Source: Lacunisphaera limnophila (GTDB lineage Bacteria > Verrucomicrobiota > Verrucomicrobiia > Opitutales > Opitutaceae). From it: a stretch of 64,000 nt of DNA. The translations under genes were made by a program, and so were the position numbers. The stretch is taken from positions 1,550,001 through 1,614,000 of the forward strand of contig NZ_CP016094.1 of the NCBI RefSeq assembly GCF_001746835.1, read 5' to 3'. Positions 36,308 through 44,555 of the stretch are shown piece by piece. Numbering within the stretch: position 1 is the first letter of the stretch; the number at the start of each line of letters is the position of its first letter. The notes under the pieces were generated by a model that saw nothing but the letters and a program-made list of their open reading frames with translations, did no database searches and had not been told where the DNA came from.

Positions 36308-37102
36308 ATGAACCTGGAACTTCAACACAAGGTCGTCCTGGTCTCCGGCGGTGCCAAGGGCATCGGCGAGGCCATCACGCGCGGCTTCGCCGCCGAGGGG
36401 GCGATCCCCTGCATCCTGGGGCGTAATCCGGCGGAGGCCGCCGCGCTCGTGGCCGAGATCCGGGCCCGCGGTGGCCGGGCCGAGGCCTATGCCTGCGAGA
36501 TGACCGACGAGGCGGCGGTGCGCACCGCGGTGGCGGCCGTCCTGCAGCAGCATGGCCGCATCGACTGCGTGGTGAACAACGCCGGCGTCAATGATGGCGT
36601 GGGCCTGCGGAGCCCGGTCGCCGACTTTCGCGCCTCCCTCGAGAAGAACATTGTCCAGTGCTTCGTGCTGGTGCAGGCCGCGCTCGACGCGCTCATCGCC
36701 AGCCGGGGCACGATCATCAACATCGGCTCGAAGTGCGCCGTCACCGGGCAGGGCGGCACGAGCGGCTATGTTGCGGCCAAGGGCGCGATGAACGGCCTTA
36801 CCCGCGAGTGGGCCGTCGATCTCGCGAAGCATGGCATCCGGGTGAACGCGGTGCTGCCGGCGGAGGTCATGACCCCGCTCTACGCCCGCTGGTTGGAGAA
36901 GCGGCCCGATCCCGCCGCCTCGCTTGCCGCGATCAAGGCCACCATCCCGCTCGAGCGCCGCATGACCACCGCCGAGGAGATCGCGCACACCGTGGTCTTC
37001 ACCGCCTCACCCCGCGCCTCGCACACGACCGGCCAGATCCTTTATGTGGACGGGGGATATGTGCACTTCGACCGCGCGTGCACGACCCAGGCGAGCACGT
37101 GA
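36308..37102 (+). CDS. SDR oxidoreductase, probable L-fucose dehydrogenase
   Basis: A 264-residue classical short-chain dehydrogenase. The cofactor motif is VSGGAKGIGEAI near 11-22, NNAGVND is near 89-95, the catalytic Ser is in INIGSKCAV, and Tyr and Lys are in GYVAAKGAMNG. The start at 36308 is chosen because the fold begins there. It is the first gene of the plus-strand fucose block and resembles the SDR that oxidises L-fucose to L-fucono-lactone in the Xanthomonas/Burkholderia-type pathway; the assignment is by context. It is followed by a repeat spacer and a mutarotase. Confidence 0.8.
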   Translation: MNLELQHKVVLVSGGAKGIGEAITRGFAAEGAIPCILGRNPAEAAALVAEIRARGGRAEAYACEMTDEAAVRTAVAAVLQQHGRIDCVVNNAGVNDGVGLRSPVADFRASLEKNIVQCFVLVQAALDALIASRGTIINIGSKCAVTGQGGTSGYVAAKGAMNGLTREWAVDLAKHGIRVNAVLPAEVMTPLYARWLEKRPDPAASLAAIKATIPLERRMTTAEEIAHTVVFTASPRASHTTGQILYVDGGYVHFDRACTTQAST

Positions 37103-37232
37103 GCCAAGGAGAAATCGTGAAATCAGCCATCGGGCATCCAGAATCTTAAATTTCAATCCCTCCGATCAGTCCGTTCCGGCCAATCTGACTTGCTGGATTT
37201 TCGATTTAACATGCCCGATTTCACGATCTCCT
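37103..37232. repeat. Intergenic repeat of the CCCGATTTCACGAT family reaching into a gene start
   Basis: GAGAAATCGTGAAATCAGCCATCGGGCATCC at 37109-37139 and the inverse ATTTTCGATTTAACATGCCCGATTTCACGATCTCC at 37197-37231 form the arms. The word ATGCCCGATTTCACGAT also occurs at 44521, just upstream of the permease gene. Here it covers the probable start codon of the next gene (ATG at 37211). Confidence 0.75.
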
Positions 37233-37570
37233 CCTCCGCCCAGAAGCCGGTCCGGTATGGCATGACGCTGCGCGTGCGGCCGGAGCGGCTGGCGGAATAC
37301 AAGCACCACCATGCGGCAGTCTGGCCGGGGGTGCTGGCGACCATCTCACGCTGCCACATCCGCAACTACTCGATCTATCTGCGGGACGGGGTGCTCTTCT
37401 CGTACTTTGAGTATTGGGGCGATGATTTCGCCGCCGACATGCAGCGGATGGCGGCCGATCCGGAAACCCAAAAGTGGTGGGCCCTGATGGAGCCGATGCA
37501 GGATCCGTATCCCGACCGGGCGCCGGGCGAGTGGTGGTCCCGCATGGAGGAAGTGTTTCACCAAGACTGA
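37211..37570 (+). CDS. L-rhamnose/L-fucose mutarotase family protein (RhaM-like)
   Basis: A 119-residue member of the RhaM dimeric alpha/beta family, which interconverts anomers of 6-deoxy sugars. Diagnostic stretches are RYGMTLRVRPERLAEYKHHHAAVWPGVL (catalytic His region) and NYSIYLRDGVLFSYFEYWGDDF, DPETQKWWALMEPMQDP. Its position between the first SDR and the lactonase fits the L-fucose mutarotase of the oxidative pathway. The start is uncertain: ATG 37211 lies within a repeat element so the first ~10 residues (MPDFTIS...) are repeat-derived. An internal ATG at 37262 would cut into the first strand. Confidence 0.82.
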   Translation: MPDFTISSSAQKPVRYGMTLRVRPERLAEYKHHHAAVWPGVLATISRCHIRNYSIYLRDGVLFSYFEYWGDDFAADMQRMAADPETQKWWALMEPMQDPYPDRAPGEWWSRMEEVFHQD

Positions 37571-37603
37571 GGCATGAAAGGTCTCCACCAAACTTGGTCT
37601 GGT

Positions 37604-37685
37604 TGTAGGGCGGGATCGCCGAATCCCGCCTTGGTCGAATGGTGGCCGAACAAGTCAAGGCGGGGTTCGGCGACCCCGCCCTACA
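37604..37685. repeat. Pair of facing GC-rich palindromes before the lactonase gene
   Basis: Unit 37604-37630 (TGTAG-GGCGGGAT-N6-ATCCCGCC) and its inverted partner 37659-37685 enclose 28 bp. The pair ends 19 bp before the ATG of the lactonase gene. Confidence 0.85.
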
Positions 37686-37704
37686 GTTCAGACAGCGCCG
37701 CGTC

Positions 37705-38541
37705 ATGACCTTTATCGACGCACACATGCATTTTTGGGACCGGGCCGTCCTGCCGTATCCGTGGCTGGAGGAGGTGCCGTCGATTGCGGGCCGGCATACG
37801 CCGGCGGAGATGGTCGCCGAGGCGGGGGCGGATGCGCCCGAAAAGATCGTATTTGTCGAATGTGGCGCGCCGTGGCGCGAGGAGGTGGACTGGGTTGAGC
37901 GCCTGGCCGCGAGCGAGCCGCGCATCGCGGCCATCGTGGCCAAGTGCGCGGTCAACGAGGGGCCCGCCACCGTCGCCGCCCTGGCGGAGCTCAAGCGCCA
38001 CCCACGGGTGCGCGGCGTGCGCCACCTCATCCAGCACGAGCCCGACCCGGATTTCTGCGCCCGGCCGGCATTCATCGCCGGCGTGCAGGCGGTCGGGGCG
38101 GCCGGCCTGAGCTTCGACGTGTGCTGCTTCCATCACCAGTTGCCGGCGGTCGTCCGGTTGGTGCGGGCCTGTCCGGAAACCCACTTCATCCTCGACCATT
38201 TCGGCAAGCCCGGCATCCGGGCCGGCCGGCTCGACCCCTGGCGGGCGCACCTGCGCCAGCTGGCGGCGTTGCCGAATGTGGACTGCAAGCTATCCGGCCT
38301 GATCACCGAGGCCGACCCGGTGGTATGGCAGGCGACCGACCTGCACCCCTATGTGGCGCACGCGCTGGAGGTCTTCGGCCCCGGCCGCCTGCTCTTCGGC
38401 GGCGACTGGCCCGTCGTGAAACTCGCCGGATCGTACGTGCGCTGGCTCGACACGGCGCGCGGCTTGGTTTCCCATTTGTGCCCGGCCGACCGGGCCGCCC
38501 TATTCCACGGCAACGCCACCCGCGTCTACCGGCTGGACTGA
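37705..38541 (+). CDS. Amidohydrolase-family L-fucono-lactonase
   Basis: A 278-residue metal-dependent hydrolase of the COG3618 amidohydrolase_2 type. The N-terminal metal-binding motif is FIDAHMHFWDRA. Later ligands are in FILDHFGKPG (His) and FGGDWPVVKL (Asp, near the C-terminus). In the non-phosphorylative pathway this family opens L-fucono-1,5-lactone (or the 1,4 form) to L-fuconate. The start at 37705 is the first ATG after a repeat pair and places the DAHMHFW motif at the usual N-terminal position. It is followed after 7 bp by the second SDR, so the two are co-transcribed. Confidence 0.87.
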   Translation: MTFIDAHMHFWDRAVLPYPWLEEVPSIAGRHTPAEMVAEAGADAPEKIVFVECGAPWREEVDWVERLAASEPRIAAIVAKCAVNEGPATVAALAELKRHPRVRGVRHLIQHEPDPDFCARPAFIAGVQAVGAAGLSFDVCCFHHQLPAVVRLVRACPETHFILDHFGKPGIRAGRLDPWRAHLRQLAALPNVDCKLSGLITEADPVVWQATDLHPYVAHALEVFGPGRLLFGGDWPVVKLAGSYVRWLDTARGLVSHLCPADRAALFHGNATRVYRLD

Positions 38542-38548
38542 CCCCCCC

Positions 38549-39304
38549 ATGTTTACCCTCACCAACAAGATCGCGCTCGTGACCGGCGGTGGTTCCGGGA
38601 TCGGCCGCGCCATCGCCCGTCTCTTTGCCCGACAGGGCGCGTTTGTCTGGATCGTGGATCGCGACGCGCTGGCCGGTCGCGGCGAGGTCGACGCGATCCG
38701 GGAGGAAGGTGGCCAGGCCGATTTTGCCGAGCTGGACGTCAGTGACGCCGCGGCCGCCGCGGCCCTGGCCCTGCGCCTGCCCCCGCTCGACATCCTGGTG
38801 AACAACGCCGGCATCGGCCACGTGGGGAGCCTCCTCGAGACCGCCGCCACGGATCTCGACCGGCTGCATGCGGTCAACGTCCGCGGGCCGTTCAACCTCT
38901 GCAAAGCCTTCGTCCCCGGCATGCTCACGCGCCGCCGCGGCAGCGTGATCAACCTCGCCTCCATCGGCGGCGTCCTGGCCGTGCGCGACCGCCTCGCGTA
39001 CACCGTGACCAAGCACGCCGTCGTCGGCCTGACCAAGGCGCTTGCCCTCGACCACTCGCACACGGGGGTGCGGTTCAACGCCATTTGTCCGGGCCGGGTC
39101 GAGACCCCCTTTGTGCGCTCGCGCCTCGCTGAGTATCCCGACCCCGAGAAGGCCTACCGCGAGATGGCCTCGACGCAGCTCAACGGCCGCATGGCGCAGC
39201 CCGACGAGATTGCCGCCGCGGCCCTCTACCTCGCTGCGGATGTATCGGCGATGGTCACGGGCTCCAACCTCCTCATCGACGGCGGCTGGTCGGCGGGAAA
39301 GTAA
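38549..39304 (+). CDS. SDR oxidoreductase, probable 2-keto-3-deoxy-L-fuconate dehydrogenase
   Basis: A 251-residue classical SDR. The NAD motif VTGGGSGIGRAIA begins at residue 12, NNAGIG is near 84, the catalytic Ser is in INLASIGGV and Tyr/Lys in AYTVTKHAVVGLTKALALDH. The C-terminal PDEIAAAALYLAADVSAMVTGSNLLIDGGWSA is typical. Its place between the lactonase and L-fuconate dehydratase genes, with an FAH-family hydrolase following, matches the dehydrogenase that makes 2,4-diketo-3-deoxy-L-fuconate. Specificity is inferred from context. Confidence 0.82.
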   Translation: MFTLTNKIALVTGGGSGIGRAIARLFARQGAFVWIVDRDALAGRGEVDAIREEGGQADFAELDVSDAAAAAALALRLPPLDILVNNAGIGHVGSLLETAATDLDRLHAVNVRGPFNLCKAFVPGMLTRRRGSVINLASIGGVLAVRDRLAYTVTKHAVVGLTKALALDHSHTGVRFNAICPGRVETPFVRSRLAEYPDPEKAYREMASTQLNGRMAQPDEIAAAALYLAADVSAMVTGSNLLIDGGWSAGK

Positions 39305-39484
39305 CCGGAAGGCTTAACCACAGAGACACAGAGGACACAGAGACGGATCACCCGATCACTATTTTACACGGAAAATATCCGAGCCCGATAAAACGACCCC
39401 AGCCATGATCAAGACACTTCAGTGCCTAGCGTGGTTTAGCCCCGGCCTTGCTCTGTGACCTCTGCGGTTCAACCCATCCATCCT
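39305..39484. repeat. Inverted repeat of ACAGAG words before fucD
   Basis: Left arm TTAACCACAGAGACACAGAGGACACAGAGA at 39315-39344 and the shorter inverted arm CTCTGTGACCTCTGCGGTTCAA at 39451-39472 enclose about 106 bp. The enclosed DNA is comparatively AT-rich (ATTTTACACGGAAAATATCCG at 39361-39381) and may contain a promoter. The right arm includes an in-frame GTG (39455) that should not be taken as the gene start without support. Confidence 0.7.
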
Positions 39485-40813
39485 TTGACTCATTCTGGCA
39501 TCATCACCGGCTTGCGCGTCCTGGACGTGCGGTTTCCCACCTCGCTCTCGCTGGACGGTTCGGACGCGATGAATCCCGACCCGGATTACTCCGCGGCCTA
39601 CGTCGTGCTCACGACTGACCGGGTCGACGGCGTGGAGGGCCATGGCCTCACCTTCACCATCGGTCGCGGCAACGACATCGTTGCCGTGGCAATCGAGGCC
39701 CTGCGCCCGTTGGTCGTGGGGCAGCCGGTGGCGGCCTTCACCTCGGCCCCGGGCGCCTTTTGGAAACACCTCACCGGCGACTCGCAGCTCCGCTGGATCG
39801 GGCCCGAGAAGGGCGTGATCCACCTCGCCACCGCCGCGGTGGTCAACGCGCTGTGGGACCTATGGGCCAAGCTCGAGGGCAAGCCGCTCTGGAAACTGCT
39901 CTCCGATCTCTCCCCCGCTCAGATCGTGGAACTGGTGGATTGGCGTTACCTGACCGACGCCCTCACTCCGGAGGAGGCCCTCGCCATGCTGGAGCGGCTG
40001 GCACCGACGCGCGCCGCCCGCGAGGCCGAGATGCGCCGGGACGGCTATCCCGCCTACACGACCTCGGCCGGCTGGCTTGGTTATCCCGACGAGAAGATCC
40101 GCCGGCTCTGCGCCGAGGGCATCGCGGAGGGCTTCACCCATTTCAAGATGAAGGTCGGCGCCGACCGGGCTGACGACCTGCGCCGCGCCGCCATCTTCCG
40201 CGAGGCCATCGGCCCGGAACGCGGGTTCATGATCGACGCCAACCAGCGCTGGGATGTTGGCGTCGCGATCGAGTGGACCAAGGCCCTCGCCCCGTTCCGC
40301 CCGCTGTGGATCGAGGAGCCGACCTCGCCCGACGACGTTCTCGGCCATGCCGCCATCGCCCGCGCGCTGGAGCCACTCGGCATCGGCGTCGCCACCGGCG
40401 AGCACTGCCAGAACCGTGTCATCTTCAAGCAACTCCTCCAAGCCCGCGCCATCGCCTTCTGCCAGATTGACTCCTGCCGCCTCGGCGGCGTGAACGAGGT
40501 CGTGGCCGTGCTCTTGCTCGCGGCGAAGTTCGGCATTCCCGTGTGCCCGCACGCCGGCGGGGTCGGCCTTTGCGAATACGTGCAGCACGAGTCGATCTTC
40601 GACTACATCTGCGTGAGCGGCTCGCTGGAGCAGCGCACCACGGAGTATGTGGACCATCTGCACGAACACTTCCTCGATCCGTGTGTCGTGAAGGGCGGGC
40701 GTTATCAGGCGCCGCTCGCCGCCGGCACCAGCATCACGATGAAACCCGCGTCTCTCGCCGAGCACACCTATCCCCACGGGGCGGTGTGGCAGAAGCTGCG
40801 CAAGACCAGCTAA
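39485..40813 (+). CDS. fucD: L-fuconate dehydratase
   Basis: A mandelate-racemase-group enolase-superfamily enzyme (442 residues from the chosen start) that dehydrates L-fuconate to 2-keto-3-deoxy-L-fuconate. The N-terminal LDVRFPTSLSLDGSDAMNPDPDYSAAYV is characteristic of L-fuconate dehydratases. Further blocks are GFTHFKMKVGADRADDLRRA (catalytic Lys-x-Lys), MIDANQRWDV, IEEPTSPDD, TGEHCQNRVIFKQLLQA and the VCPHAGGVGLCEYVQH His motif. The start is uncertain: TTG 39485 gives a family-like N-terminus, whereas GTG 39455 lies in a repeat. It is central to the oxidative fucose pathway. Confidence 0.93.
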   Translation: MTHSGIITGLRVLDVRFPTSLSLDGSDAMNPDPDYSAAYVVLTTDRVDGVEGHGLTFTIGRGNDIVAVAIEALRPLVVGQPVAAFTSAPGAFWKHLTGDSQLRWIGPEKGVIHLATAAVVNALWDLWAKLEGKPLWKLLSDLSPAQIVELVDWRYLTDALTPEEALAMLERLAPTRAAREAEMRRDGYPAYTTSAGWLGYPDEKIRRLCAEGIAEGFTHFKMKVGADRADDLRRAAIFREAIGPERGFMIDANQRWDVGVAIEWTKALAPFRPLWIEEPTSPDDVLGHAAIARALEPLGIGVATGEHCQNRVIFKQLLQARAIAFCQIDSCRLGGVNEVVAVLLLAAKFGIPVCPHAGGVGLCEYVQHESIFDYICVSGSLEQRTTEYVDHLHEHFLDPCVVKGGRYQAPLAAGTSITMKPASLAEHTYPHGAVWQKLRKTS

Positions 40814-40847
40814 CCAAAGAATCCGTGGCTCAACCCCCCTCCCTTTC

Positions 40848-41657
40848 ATGAAAATCATCCGCTACCTCGATTCCGCCGGCCGGGCGCATTACGGCTCCGA
40901 GCAACCCGACGGCTCCGCCCTGCGCCTCGAGGGTGACATCTACGCCGGCCCCCGTGTTACCACCGATCGGGCCGATGTGCGCAAGCTCCTCGCCCCCGTG
41001 GTGCCGGCACAGATCCTCTGCATCGGCCTCAACTACCGGCAGCACGCCGAGGAGACCAAGGCCAAGATCCCCGAGCGGCCCATCCTCTTTGTGAAGGGCA
41101 TCAACACGCTCCAGCACCCGGGCGACCCGATCCTGATCCCGCAGCACCTGCGCAGCGACGAGGTGGATTACGAATGCGAGCTCGCGGTGGTCATCGGCAA
41201 GGCCTGCAAGAACGTCACCCGCGCGACGGCCCTGGATTACGTCCTGGGTTACACCTGCGCCAACGATGTCTCGGCCCGCGACCACCAGATCAAGCTGGGC
41301 GGCGGCCAGTGGTGCCGCGGCAAGTTTTTCGACACCTTCGCCCCGCTCGGGCCGCGCTTGGTGACGACTGACGAGATTCCGAACCCCAACGCCCTGGCGA
41401 TTTCCACGACACTCAGCGGCGTGCGCGTCCAGGGCTCGAACACCGCCGACATGATCTTCGACGTGCCGGCCATCATCGAGTACCTCAGCGGCAGCACGAC
41501 CCTCGTCCCCGGCACGGTCATACTCACCGGCACCCCGCAGGGCGTCGGCATGGCGACCAAACCGCTGCCCCGCTGGCTGCGCCCGGGCGACTCGGTGACG
41601 ATCGAGATTGAGCAGATCGGCGCCCTGACCAACCCCGTCGCCCTCGAGCCGGTTTGA
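40848..41657 (+). CDS. FAH-family hydrolase, probable 2,4-diketo-3-deoxy-L-fuconate hydrolase
   Basis: A 269-residue fumarylacetoacetate hydrolase fold enzyme. Characteristic segments are ICIGLNYRQHAEETKAKIPERPILFVKGINTLQ, VDYECELAVVIGKACKNV (acidic metal ligands), GYTCANDVSARDHQI, and TLVPGTVILTGTPQGVGM. In the Xanthomonas-type pathway this family splits 2,4-diketo-3-deoxy-L-fuconate into pyruvate and L-lactate. It lies 34 bp after fucD in the same direction. The gene begins in a TTTCATG context. Specificity is inferred from the complete neighbouring pathway. Confidence 0.87.
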   Translation: MKIIRYLDSAGRAHYGSEQPDGSALRLEGDIYAGPRVTTDRADVRKLLAPVVPAQILCIGLNYRQHAEETKAKIPERPILFVKGINTLQHPGDPILIPQHLRSDEVDYECELAVVIGKACKNVTRATALDYVLGYTCANDVSARDHQIKLGGGQWCRGKFFDTFAPLGPRLVTTDEIPNPNALAISTTLSGVRVQGSNTADMIFDVPAIIEYLSGSTTLVPGTVILTGTPQGVGMATKPLPRWLRPGDSVTIEIEQIGALTNPVALEPV

Positions 41658-41664
41658 AGCCGGA

Positions 41665-41880
41665 CCTGAGACCTGAAACCTGAAAACTGAGACTTGAGAC
41701 CTGAAAGTTGCGAGCGATGCATGACTTCCCCCATTGTTATCCTGAAGGCAGCCAAGGATCCGGGAGGTGGGCGGCCAGCTTGCTGGCGCCACGAACGCCG
41801 CAAGGTGATCGTGGCGTGAGCAAGCTCACCGCCCACCTAGAGAGCCCTGGATCCTTCGCTTGGCTCAGGATGACATAATA
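41665..41880. repeat. Heptamer run and nested long inverted repeat
   Basis: ACCTGAGACCTGAAACCTGAAAACTGAGAC at 41671-41700 is an (ACCTGAG)n run. Then a nested inverted repeat follows. The outer arms are TATCCTGAAGGCAGCCAAGGATCC (41738-41761) and GGATCCTTCGCTTGGCTCAGGATG (41849-41872). The inner arms are GTGGGCGGCCAGCTTGCTGGCGCC (41767-41790) and GGCGTGAGCAAGCTCACCGCCCAC (41813-41836). The same inner and right-hand outer words occur at 53905-54008. Confidence 0.8.
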
Positions 41881-41898
41881 ATCAATTACCCCAACCCC

Positions 41899-42840
41899 AT
41901 GATGAAACTACCCCACGCCCTTTGCCTTCTTGCCCTGATTCCCCTGACGGCCTTTTCCGCCAATGAGAAAATTGCCGTCATCCCCAAGGGCACGACCCAC
42001 AGCTTTTGGAAATCCGTCGAAGCCGGCGCCCGGCAGGCCGGGGCTGAGTTCGGGGTCGAAATCCTGTGGAAGGGCCCGCTAAAGGAGGACGACCGGGCCC
42101 AGCAGATTGGCGTCGTCCAGCAGTTCGTGTCCTCCGGCGTGGATGCCATCGTGCTCGCCCCGCTCGACGACACCGCCCTGCGCACCCCGGTGAAGAGCGC
42201 CGCCGACCGCAAGATCCCGGTGGTGATCTTCGACTCGGCGCTCAAGGGTGAGGTGGGGAAGGATTTCCTGAGCTATGTCGCCACGAACAATTTCCGTGGC
42301 GGCGAGATCGGCGGCACGGAGCTGGTCCGCCTGCTCGGCGGCAAGGGCAAGGTCGTGCTCTTGCGCTACGCCGAGGGCTCCGCCAGTACGGCCGAGCGCG
42401 AGGCCGGGTTCCTGTCCGTGATCAAGCAGCACCCCGGCATCACCCTCATCGTCGAGAACCGCTATGCCGGCGCCACCATCAGCTCCGCGCAGGATGCCGC
42501 CATGAACCTCATCGACAAGATCCGGGAGGCTGACGGCCTCTTCTGTCCCAACGAGTCCTCCACCCAGGGCATGCTGTTGGCGCTGCGCCAGACCGGCCTG
42601 GCGGGGAAGAAGACCTTCGTGGGCTTCGACACCTCGCCCTTCCTGCTCACCGCCCTCGAGCGCGGCCAGGTCCAGGCGCTCGTAGCCCAGAACCCGACTC
42701 GCATGGGTTACCTCGGCGTGGCCACGGCGGTGAAGCACCTGCGCGGGGAAAAGGTGGAGGCCACGGTCGACACGGGCTGCGTGCTCGTGACGAAGGAAAA
42801 CCGCAACACGCCCGAGGTCGAGGCGGTCGTGGGGAAGTAA
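41899..42840 (+). CDS. Sugar ABC transporter periplasmic substrate-binding protein
   Basis: A 313-residue RbsB/PBP1-type binding protein with a short signal peptide (MMKLPHALCLLALIPLTAFSA). The mature protein begins NEKIAVIPKGTTHSFWKSVEAGARQAGAEFG. Ligand-cleft segments include SSGVDAIVLAPLDDTAL and DGLFCPNESSTQGMLLAL, and the hinge region follows. It precedes the ATPase and permease genes and follows the fucose-degradation genes, so L-fucose is the likely ligand (inference). The ATG at 41899 in a CCCCATG context is preferred over an upstream codon in the repeat. No lipobox is seen. Confidence 0.9.
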   Translation: MMKLPHALCLLALIPLTAFSANEKIAVIPKGTTHSFWKSVEAGARQAGAEFGVEILWKGPLKEDDRAQQIGVVQQFVSSGVDAIVLAPLDDTALRTPVKSAADRKIPVVIFDSALKGEVGKDFLSYVATNNFRGGEIGGTELVRLLGGKGKVVLLRYAEGSASTAEREAGFLSVIKQHPGITLIVENRYAGATISSAQDAAMNLIDKIREADGLFCPNESSTQGMLLALRQTGLAGKKTFVGFDTSPFLLTALERGQVQALVAQNPTRMGYLGVATAVKHLRGEKVEATVDTGCVLVTKENRNTPEVEAVVGK

Positions 42841-42844
42841 GGAA

Positions 42845-42941
42845 TTTTATCAATGAACCACGGAGGCACTGAGGACACAGAGCCGAACCCAGACCAGGGG
42901 TATTTCTCCGTGCCCTCTGTGTCTCTGTGGTTCACCCCCTG
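42845..42941. repeat. Inverted repeat of ACAGAG words
   Basis: Left arm ATGAACCACGGAGGCACTGAGGACACAGAG at 42853-42882 and right arm CTCCGTGCCCTCTGTGTCTCTGTGGTTCA at 42907-42935 are inverted copies enclosing about 24 bp. It fills the spacer between the binding-protein and ATPase genes and includes an in-frame GTG (42927) upstream of the chosen start. Confidence 0.82.
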
Positions 42942-44414
42942 ATGTCTCCCATCCTCCAGCTCTCCGGGATCAGGAAGCGCTTTGGCGCGACGGTGGCGTT
43001 GGATGGGGTCAGCCTGGAAGTTCTCCCGGGAGAGGTGCACGCGGTGGTGGGGGAGAACGGGGCGGGCAAGAGCACGCTGATGAAGATCCTTTCCGGCGCC
43101 ATTGCGGCGGATGCCGGCACGATGCAGCTGGCAGGCGCGGCCTTCGCGCCGGCCGGTCCGCTGCAGGCCCGCCGCGCAGGGGTGGTGATGGTGAACCAGG
43201 AGCTCGCCATCGCCCCGCACCTAAGCGTGGCCGAGAACATCGTCCTTGGCGCCGAGCCGGGTCGCGGCGGTTTGGTGCGTCACGCCGAGTCCCGCCGCCT
43301 CGCGGGGGCGGCGCTGGCGGAGTTAGGCCGGCCCGACATCCCCCTGCACGTCCCCGCCGGCTCACTCAGCATCGCCGAGCAACAGCTGGTCGAGATTGCC
43401 CGGGCGCTGGCGCTGGGCTGCCGGGTTCTCGTCCTGGACGAACCCACGAGCAGCCTCACGCACGCCGATGTCGAAAAACTCTTCGGCCTCGTCCGCCGCC
43501 TGCGGGCGCAGGGCCGGTCGGTCATCTACATCTCGCACTTCCTCGAGGAGGTGGCGGCGTTGTCCGACCGCTACACCGTCTTGCGCGACGGCCAGAGTGT
43601 GGCCACGGGACGCACGGCGGAGACCACCATGGACCGCGTCGCCCAGCTCATGGTGGGCCGGCAGGTGAACGAACTTTACACCCGTTCGGTGCGGCCGACG
43701 GGGGAGGTGGCGCTGGAGGTCACTGGTCTGGCCGGACCGGTCAAGCCGGTCTCCGCCTCGCTGCAGCTGCGGCGAGGTGAGGTGCTGGGTCTCGCCGGCC
43801 TGGTCGGCGCGGGGCGCAGCGAGCTGTTGCGGACGATCTTCGCCCTCGACGCGGTGCGGGCGGGCACGGTGCGCGTGGGGGTCCACGCCGGACCGGCCTC
43901 GCCGCTCTGGCGCTGGCGACAGGGGCTCGGGCTGTTGAGCGAGGATCGCAAGCGTGAAGGTCTCGCACTGAATCTCAGCCTGGAGCACAACCTCACGCTG
44001 CCGCGGCTGGATCCCTTCATTCGTCCCGCGGCCCTCGCGACGGAGACCCGCGGGTGGATCGAGAAGCTGGGCGTGCGCTGCGCCGGACCGGCGCAGGCCA
44101 TCGGCAATCTCTCGGGCGGCAACCAGCAGAAGATCGCCCTCGGCCGCCTGCTGCGCAACGGGGCCGACGTCCTCCTGCTCGACGAGCCCACGCGCGGCGT
44201 GGATATCGGGGCGAAGCAGAACATCTACCGCCTGATCGACGAGCTGGCCGGGTCCGGCAAGGCCGTGCTCATGGTCAGCAGCTACCTGCCCGAGTTGCTC
44301 GGCACCTGCGATCGCATCGCGGTCATGTGCCGCGGCGTGCTCGGCCCGGCGCGGCCGGTGGCGGAGTGCACGGAGCACAGCATCATGCTGGCAGCGACGG
44401 GGACGGCAGCGTGA
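42942..44414 (+). CDS. Sugar ABC transporter ATP-binding protein, two nucleotide-binding domains
   Basis: A 490-residue RbsA/MglA-type ATPase with two fused ABC domains. The first has Walker A GENGAGKST near 35-43, signature LSIAEQQLVEIARAL and Walker B VLVLDEPTSSL. The second has a degenerate Walker A (GLVGAGRSELL), a good signature LSGGNQQKIALGRLL and Walker B VLLLDEPTRGVDIGAK. This asymmetry is normal for the monosaccharide-importing family. ATG 42942 is preferred over a GTG inside the preceding repeat. It couples with the permease at 44556. Confidence 0.92.
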   Translation: MSPILQLSGIRKRFGATVALDGVSLEVLPGEVHAVVGENGAGKSTLMKILSGAIAADAGTMQLAGAAFAPAGPLQARRAGVVMVNQELAIAPHLSVAENIVLGAEPGRGGLVRHAESRRLAGAALAELGRPDIPLHVPAGSLSIAEQQLVEIARALALGCRVLVLDEPTSSLTHADVEKLFGLVRRLRAQGRSVIYISHFLEEVAALSDRYTVLRDGQSVATGRTAETTMDRVAQLMVGRQVNELYTRSVRPTGEVALEVTGLAGPVKPVSASLQLRRGEVLGLAGLVGAGRSELLRTIFALDAVRAGTVRVGVHAGPASPLWRWRQGLGLLSEDRKREGLALNLSLEHNLTLPRLDPFIRPAALATETRGWIEKLGVRCAGPAQAIGNLSGGNQQKIALGRLLRNGADVLLLDEPTRGVDIGAKQNIYRLIDELAGSGKAVLMVSSYLPELLGTCDRIAVMCRGVLGPARPVAECTEHSIMLAATGTAA

Positions 44415-44555
44415 AGGCCTGAAATCGAGAAAACTGAAAATCAGGAATCTGAAATCAAAAATTTCCAATCCGGCGGCAGTTCCCGCTCCTTTCATCCATT
44501 TTCAAGATTCTAGATTTCACGATGCCCGATTTCACGATTTCCACTCTTCCCCTCA
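44415..44555. repeat. Intergenic repeat of the CCCGATTTCACGAT family
   Basis: TGAAATCGAGAAAACTGAAAATC at about 44421-44443 and the inverse TTTTCAAGATTCTAGATTTCACGATGCCCGATTTCACGATTTCC at 44499-44542 make an imperfect inverted repeat in the ATPase-permease spacer. It resembles the elements at 10150, 12475, 32797 and 37103. Confidence 0.75.

Noticed and set aside
39455-39484. GTG start for fucD
   Set aside because: The GTG lies in an inverted-repeat arm, and the encoded residues do not match the family; the TTG at 39485 gives a family-like N-terminus. The choice remains provisional.
42927-42941. GTG start for the sugar ABC ATPase
   Set aside because: It lies in the right arm of an ACAGAG inverted repeat; the ATG at 42942 starts directly before the conserved N-terminus.
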